This document shows, piece by piece, positions 35,289-39,324 of a stretch of 39,324 nucleotides of DNA. Source of the DNA: Planctomycetota bacterium. GTDB lineage: Bacteria; Planctomycetota; Planctomycetia; Pirellulales; Lacipirellulaceae. The DNA lies in contig JAJRWS010000174.1 in the NCBI GenBank assembly GCA_024276705.1, positions 1 to 39,324 on the forward strand, read 5' to 3'. Made by a program: the position numbers and the translations under genes. The first letter of the stretch is position 1. Each line of letters begins with the position of its first letter. Below the pieces are notes generated by a model. The model made no database searches. It saw only the letters and a list, made by a program, of their open reading frames with translations, and was not told where the DNA came from.

Positions 35289-35827
35289 TGGGCGTTTTTC
35301 TTTCGGTGAGAATTGGGGTCGTGGTGGTGTTTCTGCTCGGGGTCGATTGTTGCCTGCGCGGGACGACAACGGACGCATGGGCGAAAGAAGATACCGTCAG
35401 GGCAATACCGAAAGCTGAAACCAGCAGTGGCGTTAAAACTGACGTCAAGGACAAAACGAAGGCAGAAGACACATCCGACCAGAGCCTGATGGATCCACTG
35501 GGCGCCAACGCGGCCTGCTATGTCTGTCACATGACGTACGTCAAAGAGGAGTTGAGTAAAATCCACCTCAAGGAGAAAATCGGTTGCATCAAGTGCCACG
35601 GCACCAGCGCTGGCCACGCAAACGACGAGAATATTGGTGCGACCAAACCCGACGTGACGTTCCAGCGCAAACAAGTCAATACTTCCTGCCGAGAATGCCA
35701 CTCAGGCCATGATGCCGCCCCCGAGGTGGTGATCGCCAGCTGGATCGATTTAGGTTCACCCAAAAAGTCGCCCATCTGTACCGATTGCCACGGCAAACAC
35801 CGAATTGAGAAAGCCGCTGAAAAATAA
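35288..35827 (+). CDS. Periplasmic tetraheme c-type cytochrome
   Basis: The 179-residue protein has an N-terminal hydrophobic segment (VRIGVVVVFLLGVDCCL) that acts as signal or anchor, a Lys/Asp-rich linker (residues about 32-66), and four haem c-binding motifs: CYVCH at 77-81, CIKCH at 100-104, CRECH at 134-138 and CTDCH at 164-168. Extra histidines (HMTYV, KIHLKEK, SGHAND, GHDAAP, GKHRIE) could be distal ligands. This layout fits small multihaem electron carriers of the NapC/cytochrome c7 or cytochrome c nitrite reductase-partner kind, though no close family is certain. Its start overlaps the stop of the AKR-like gene by one base (TGATG), which implies translational coupling and a shared role as a redox pair outside the cytoplasm. 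Confidence 0.88.
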   Translation: MGVFLSVRIGVVVVFLLGVDCCLRGTTTDAWAKEDTVRAIPKAETSSGVKTDVKDKTKAEDTSDQSLMDPLGANAACYVCHMTYVKEELSKIHLKEKIGCIKCHGTSAGHANDENIGATKPDVTFQRKQVNTSCRECHSGHDAAPEVVIASWIDLGSPKKSPICTDCHGKHRIEKAAEK

Positions 35828-35890
35828 GAGCCTGGGAGGAATTTAGAAGTAGTGAAATTGTGTTTCTTGACGGGCGATGTGACTTTGCTA

Positions 35891-36002
35891 GGCTAGTGTC
35901 TGGTCAAGCCTGAATTTTCGGATAGCGATCGGAACAACTCTCGGAGGTGCAAAGGCTAACTCAGACCGCTACCCGAAAATATTAGTTTGACAACGGGCTA
36001 GG
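35891..36002. repeat. Imperfect palindromic element
   Basis: ATTTTCGGATAGCG (35914-35927) pairs with CGCTACCCGAAAAT (35967-35980) with one mismatch. The outer parts also partly match: GTCAA pairs with TTGAC, and CTAG near 35893 with CTAG near 35998. The total length of about 112 bp and lack of coding capacity suggest a MITE or a structured repeat. Confidence 0.55.
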
Positions 36003-36067
36003 TTAGAGCCTGGTTGGTCCTGTCGGTTAAGACTCCAGGTTCAGCACATGGAATCAATGCATTGCTC

Positions 36068-36115
36068 GAAACCCCGAACCCCGCCCTCTTTTTTCCTGAA
36101 CCCTGGTACCCACTT
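36068..36115 (-). repeat. Dispersed repeat copy, reverse orientation (partial)
   Basis: Read on the minus strand, it contains CCAGGGTTCAGGAAAAAAGA and GGG-rich units, matching the GGGTTCAGG-AAAAAA module seen on the plus strand at 5151 and 39131. The AAAAAAGGTGTC and TTGTCAA parts are not present here. Confidence 0.7.
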
Positions 36116-36132
36116 CAGCCCCCTCACCCTAG

Positions 36133-36210
36133 CCCTCTCCCCCAACCACTTGCCGGTAAAGTTCTTGCGGTATGGAACATCTACCGGCGGCAAGTGGTCG
36201 GGGGAGAGGG
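36133..36210. repeat. Long hairpin with CCCTCTCCC arms
   Basis: The arms CCCTCTCCCCCAACCACTTG plus CCGGTA (36133-36158) and TACCGGCGGCAAGTGGTCGG plus GGGAGAGGG (36182-36210) pair over about 26 bp around a 23-nt loop. CCCTCACCCTAGCCCTCTCCC-type blocks are common interspersed repeats in bacterial genomes. Confidence 0.8.
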
Positions 36211-36337
36211 GACATTGTTTTACCCTGACCCCCGGCGGCCTTTGGCCGAGAGCAGGAGAAGGGAGTAAGTAGAAAGGAGAGTGAATCACTGCAACCATGG
36301 TCTTTCCACACGCTCCTGCGGTCTACGCACTACATTC

Positions 36338-36396
36338 TACTCTCTTTCCTGACACCTGACTCCCGACACCTTTTTTCCTGAACACTGAACACTCTC
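36338..36396 (-). repeat. Dispersed repeat copy, reverse orientation
   Basis: Read on the minus strand: GTTCAGTGTTCAGG, then AAAAAAGGTGTCGGGAGTCA and GGTGTCAGG. The module order is the same as in the plus-strand copies at 5151-5220. Confidence 0.8.
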
Positions 36397-36422
36397 TTTC
36401 TCCAGCACCCAACGACTTGCTT

Positions 36423-36447
36423 TCATGCCCGCACGGTACGGGCATGA
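36423..36447 (+). promoter_or_regulatory. Perfect hairpin just upstream of the Gfo/Idh/MocA start
   Basis: TCATGCCCG (36423-36431) and CGGGCATGA (36439-36447) form a 9-bp stem with a 7-nt loop, 30 bases before the ATG at 36478. No T-run follows, so it is more likely an operator or mRNA 5' structure than a terminator. Its role is inferred. Confidence 0.45.
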
Positions 36448-36477
36448 GGCGGAGTCGGTCTCTCATAAGAGGATACC

Positions 36478-37815
36478 ATGCCAAACTCCCAGCCACAGAA
36501 AGACAATACCACGCGCCGACAATTCCTTCAGTCCACCTCGGTGGTGATGGCTACCGGAGCCTTGGCGGGAGGCTTAGCACGCACCGTGCATGCGGCCGGG
36601 GATGAGACCATCCGTATTGCTCTGGTTGGCTGTGGCGGGCGTGGAACGGGTGCCGCCATGCAGGCGCTCAGCACTTCCGGACCGGTGAAACTGGTCGCGA
36701 TGGCCGACGCTTTTAAGGACCGGCTTCAAAGCAGCCTGCAGACGATTGCCGCCAAGCATAGCAAGCAAGTGGATGTGCCCGATGAAAAGCAGTTCGTCGG
36801 TTTCGACGCCTACCAGAAAGCCATCGCCGCCGATGTCGATATGGTCATCCTGGCAACGCCTCCCGGATTTCGACCTCTGCATTTTGCCGCGGCCGTCGAG
36901 GCAGGCAAACACATCTTCATGGAAAAACCGGTCGCCGTCGACGCCCCGGGCATCCGAACCGTCTTGAAAGCGGCCGAGGTTTCCAAACAAAAGAATCTCT
37001 GCGTCGGCGTGGGGTTACAGCGTCATCACCAGCCGGTCTACATCGAAACGATCAAGCGTCTGCAGGATGGAGAGATTGGCGACATCCAGGGGACACGCGT
37101 CTATTGGAATATGGGCCTGCTGTGGGTCAAGAAGCGAGCCGATCTGGAAAAACAGGCTGGACGTAAATTGTCCGAACTGGAATACCAGATGCGCAACTGG
37201 TATTACTTCAACTGGCTCTGTGGCGACCATATTACCGAGCAGCATATCCACAATCTCGATGTGAGCAACTGGCTCAAAGGTGCCTACCCGGTCAAGGCCC
37301 AGGGAATGGGAGGCCGGCAAGTCCGGACAGGGCCCGACTCGGGGCAAATTTTCGATCATCATGCGGTGGAATTCACCTATGAGGATGGAATGACGATGGC
37401 CAGTCAGTGCCGTCACATGCATGGTTGCTGGAATAGCGTTTCCGAGCATGCGTTGGGAACACGCGGGTCCTCGAATATCGGCAAGGGCCGCATCGTGGGC
37501 ACGGAGACCTGGCGTTATCGGGGCAAGAATACCAAAAGCCCCTATCAAATTGAGCATGACGATCTGTTTGCCGCCATCCGCAGCAATACGCCATACAACG
37601 AGGCGGAGAATGGCGCCAAAAGCACCATGACTTCCATCCTTGGGCGGATGGCCACCTATTCGGGAAAAGTGGTGCAATGGAAAGATGCGATCGCCTCGAA
37701 TCTGTCCCTTGCGGACACGGCCAGCCTGCACGGGTTTGACGACCAGGCACCGGTCACTCCCGACGCCGAGGGACGTTACCCCATCGCGATCCCAGGGGTG
37801 ACAAAAGTCATCTGA
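36478..37815 (+). CDS. Tat-exported Gfo/Idh/MocA-family oxidoreductase
   Basis: The 445-residue protein starts at an ATG preceded by AGAGGA. The Tat signal is TTRRQFLQSTSVVMATGALA ending about residue 40. The Rossmann fold follows: IRIALVGCGGRGTGAA (47-60), ADVDMVILATPPGFRPLHFA and GKHIFMEKPVAVD (E149-K150-P151, the conserved catalytic lysine in EKP). The second domain contains YYFNWLCGDHITEQHIHNLD VSNWL, with the histidines of the G-D-H...H-x-x-D pattern typical of this family. It would bind NAD(P) tightly and act on sugars or inositols outside the cytoplasm, like many planctomycete relatives and glucose-fructose oxidoreductase. Substrate unknown. It is a single gene: the preceding cytochrome is 650 bp away and the next gene is convergent. 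Confidence 0.93.
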   Translation: MPNSQPQKDNTTRRQFLQSTSVVMATGALAGGLARTVHAAGDETIRIALVGCGGRGTGAAMQALSTSGPVKLVAMADAFKDRLQSSLQTIAAKHSKQVDVPDEKQFVGFDAYQKAIAADVDMVILATPPGFRPLHFAAAVEAGKHIFMEKPVAVDAPGIRTVLKAAEVSKQKNLCVGVGLQRHHQPVYIETIKRLQDGEIGDIQGTRVYWNMGLLWVKKRADLEKQAGRKLSELEYQMRNWYYFNWLCGDHITEQHIHNLDVSNWLKGAYPVKAQGMGGRQVRTGPDSGQIFDHHAVEFTYEDGMTMASQCRHMHGCWNSVSEHALGTRGSSNIGKGRIVGTETWRYRGKNTKSPYQIEHDDLFAAIRSNTPYNEAENGAKSTMTSILGRMATYSGKVVQWKDAIASNLSLADTASLHGFDDQAPVTPDAEGRYPIAIPGVTKVI

Positions 37816-37928
37816 AATAGAGTTTTGCTCTGCAGGAAGCGCGCATAGGGGTGCGTAGGTTGTGGGTCCCATCTGCCGGATGAAACCTGAAGCCATGACG
37901 GACTCAATCCGCTCTCTGCTTTATGTTC

Positions 37929-39122
37929 CTACGGTGGTGGGATTCGCGGCGGGGACAGGTCGTTCCGGTCCGGAGCGCGGAATACGGTGCTGCGCACCTG
38001 TGGAAAGTGTTGGCGCAGCAGATTTTCGTAAGCACCGGTGGGCATGAGCGTGCCAATCGTTGCCAGAGGATCGGTCAAGGCACCCCGTGGCCCAATCACC
38101 ACGCACATCCGGCGTGAGGAGGTACCCAGGCCGGTGTGCGGATCGATCACGTGGCTGGTTCGATGCCCTTGCCGCTCGAAGAACTGAACCGTATCGCCCG
38201 AGACACTCACAGCGCAGTTGGCCAGCCGCACAGTTTTGGGAGAATTTTCAGGGACCGAAGATTTCCCCTGGGCGGGCGGCTGGCCGATCACGACAGGCTT
38301 GGTATCGACGGGGGCGTTGATAAGGGGGCCAATATCGACGGGCCCGATGTCGACAGGCCAGCCCGACGCACCGGGAGGCGGATCGCCCAGCACCATGTCG
38401 CCACCCGCTTCGAATGTTGCCCGCTGAATCCCCTGCTCCGCAAGTACCCGCAGGGCTTCGTCTCCCGCAAAACCTTTGGCGATACTGCCCAGATCGAGCA
38501 GCATGCCTGGTTGAACCAGCTCCACCGTTTGCTGCGCGAGATCCAATCGCATGTTTCGATAATTGACCAAACGGCGGGCAGCAGCCAGGTCGGCCGGTTC
38601 CACACCGGTGCGGCGGGCGACGCGCCACCGGCGCGTGACCGGACCGATGGTCGGATCGTAGAGGCCACCGGTCCATTCGGCCAATTGCCAGGCCGAGGCG
38701 AGTACTTGGAACAGTTCCGTGCTGACCGCGACGGGCCCCTGGCCAGCCTGGCGACAGAGACGCGACAGTTCGCTATCGGGCTGGTAGTCCGAAAAGATCT
38801 GGTTCAATTCGCGGATGCGTTGAAAAGCGATTTTCGCGGCTTGCTGTCCCGACTCCCGACTGGAAGCCCACAACGTCAAATCGACCATCATACCCATCTG
38901 GAACTGGGAAACGCGCACCCGCTGAAGTGTTTTCGTCTGTCCAGGAGATCGGTCTGGCATGTCCGACCGGTTTACGGGCCGCGGCGGAACGGACGCTCTC
39001 GCAGACACGGGCTCCCCGGCCGGGACTGCACCCGCCAGCCCCCCACGTATGCAGACTCCGCAGAGCAGGGTCAGGATGCAGGTCAAAGGCCAATTGGTGG
39101 GACCAGGGTGCATTAGGTGCAT
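37929..39122 (-). CDS. apbE: Exported ApbE-type FAD:protein FMN transferase
   Basis: This 397-residue protein attaches FMN to threonine of partner proteins, using FAD and Mg2+. Family motifs: QMGMMVDLTLWA, LNQIFSDYQPDSELSRL, GGLYDPTIGPV, LLDLGSIAKGFAGDEAL (209-224), FEAGGDMVLGDPPPG (238-251), TSHVIDPHTG (321-330), and ALTDPLATIGTLMPTG (D351, T355 Mg2+ ligand area). An N-terminal leader (WPLTCILTLLCGVC) indicates export. There is an uncommon Pro/Val/Asp-rich insertion at about 254-300 with the repeat VDIGPVDIGP. The start is ATG 39122 or ATG 39113, in a tandem repeat ATGCACCTA. No ribosome site is evident, and a dispersed repeat block begins only 9 bases upstream. A flavinylated target is not obvious nearby. 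Confidence 0.9.
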   Translation of the reverse strand: MHLMHPGPTNWPLTCILTLLCGVCIRGGLAGAVPAGEPVSARASVPPRPVNRSDMPDRSPGQTKTLQRVRVSQFQMGMMVDLTLWASSRESGQQAAKIAFQRIRELNQIFSDYQPDSELSRLCRQAGQGPVAVSTELFQVLASAWQLAEWTGGLYDPTIGPVTRRWRVARRTGVEPADLAAARRLVNYRNMRLDLAQQTVELVQPGMLLDLGSIAKGFAGDEALRVLAEQGIQRATFEAGGDMVLGDPPPGASGWPVDIGPVDIGPLINAPVDTKPVVIGQPPAQGKSSVPENSPKTVRLANCAVSVSGDTVQFFERQGHRTSHVIDPHTGLGTSSRRMCVVIGPRGALTDPLATIGTLMPTGAYENLLRQHFPQVRSTVFRAPDRNDLSPPRIPPP

Positions 39123-39130
39123 TAGGTGCC

Positions 39131-39216
39131 GAGGGTTCAGGGTTCAGGGTTCAGGAAAAGGGGGTGCAGGAACCTGTCAATTGTCAATAGTTATTTGTCA
39201 ATAGTCATTTGTCATT
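39131..39216 (+). repeat. Dispersed repeat copy (best preserved)
   Basis: It contains GAGGGTTCAGGGTTCAGGGT plus TCAGG, then AAAAGGGGGTGCAGG, then 34 bases (39169-39202) identical to 7806-7839, and a further heptad stretch TAGTCATTTGTCATTAG. It lies directly before the apbE start codon, where its promoter should be. Confidence 0.85.
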
Positions 39217-39247
39217 AGTTTCAACGGAGGATCATTCGTTGACGATT

Positions 39248-39324
39248 CTATTTCTTTTTCGCTGTCTTGACGGAGGCATTGAGGATACGGCAAAGCTGCT
39301 GGTTTTCGTCGATCCGTGCTGCAA
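39248..39324 (-). CDS. C-terminal end of an unidentified gene (runs off the window)
   Basis: The minus-strand frame gives about 25 residues, AARIDENQQLCRILNASVKTAKKK, before TAG at 39248-39250. It is amphipathic and helix-like with a basic tail. Too short to identify. The stop lies about 30 bp from the dispersed repeat. Confidence 0.45.
   Translation of the reverse strand, partial: AARIDENQQLCRILNASVKTAKKK

Larger units (their letters stand above)
35828..36477. other. Non-coding spacer with several inverted repeats
   Basis: About 650 bp with no gene. It contains the imperfect palindrome at 35891-36002, the CCCTCTCCC hairpin at 36133-36210, two reverse-oriented dispersed-repeat blocks (36068-36115 and 36338-36396), and a small perfect hairpin before the Gfo/Idh/MocA gene. 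Confidence 0.6.

Overview
The window looks like chromosomal DNA of a planctomycete, probably of the Pirellulales type. The signs are Tat-exported Gfo/Idh/MocA and aldo/keto reductase proteins, a sulfatase, a PQQ-propeller/methyltransferase-type exported protein, a giant secreted protein with an N-terminal ESLEDRCMLS motif and dockerin-like repeats, a beta-barrel outer-membrane protein, and Kdo synthesis (kdsA), which implies an LPS-type outer membrane. No rRNA, tRNA, CRISPR array or complete IS was recognised. The taxonomic call is an inference from gene content.

Layout. 1-896 (-): start of a methyltransferase/PQQ-type exported protein that runs off the left edge. 1003-1177: orphan PEP-CTERM-like tail plus a terminator-like hairpin. 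1338-3749 (+): two GH62 arabinofuranosidase genes; the second has a TGA exactly at a conserved Trp. 3769-5106 (-): a bile-acid:sodium-symporter gene broken by a RelE/ParE-type toxin-antitoxin cassette with its own promoter. 5467-7716 (-): large lipoprotein with TPR-like C-terminus. 7717-8654: repeat-rich spacer. 8655-9515 (-): kdsA. 10444-11943 (-): sulfatase. 12447-13799 (+): AI-2E family permease. 13839-14522 (-): Uma2-type nuclease-like protein. 14680-22314 (-): giant mosaic exported protein. 22707-23813 (-): outer-membrane barrel with a strong terminator. 24046-24327 (-): fragment of an HpcH/HpaI aldolase. 24389-24551: a 163-bp MITE-like palindrome. 24594-25941 (+): STAS protein and lipid kinase, 4 bases apart. 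26172-27413 (+): lysA. 27623-28117 (+): two-CBS protein. 28248-30189 (+): frameshifted polysaccharide-lyase-like gene converging on an exported DWE-motif protein (30125-31771, -). 31842-32555 (-): hemolysin III family. 32972-35827 (+): URO-D-like protein, Tat aldo/keto reductase, tetraheme cytochrome. 36478-37815 (+): Tat Gfo/Idh/MocA oxidoreductase. 37929-39122 (-): ApbE flavin transferase. 39248-39324 (-): end of another gene.

How the parts fit together. Much of the content is polysaccharide scavenging (GH62, sulfatase, lyase-like gene, DWE-motif protein, Gfo/Idh/MocA) plus exported redox proteins (aldo/keto reductase with tetraheme cytochrome, ApbE), mixed with housekeeping genes (kdsA, lysA, lipid kinase).

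The most striking non-genic signals are a dispersed family of 6- and 7-nt tandem repeats with conserved module order (GGGTTCA units, AAAAAAGGTGTC, TTGTCAA units), the MITE candidate with near-perfect 8-bp flanking repeats, and an unusual number of broken genes. Decay and insertion are prominent here. The best candidates for unusual biology are the translationally coupled aldo/keto reductase, which lacks two catalytic-tetrad residues, with its tetraheme cytochrome, and the repeat family.
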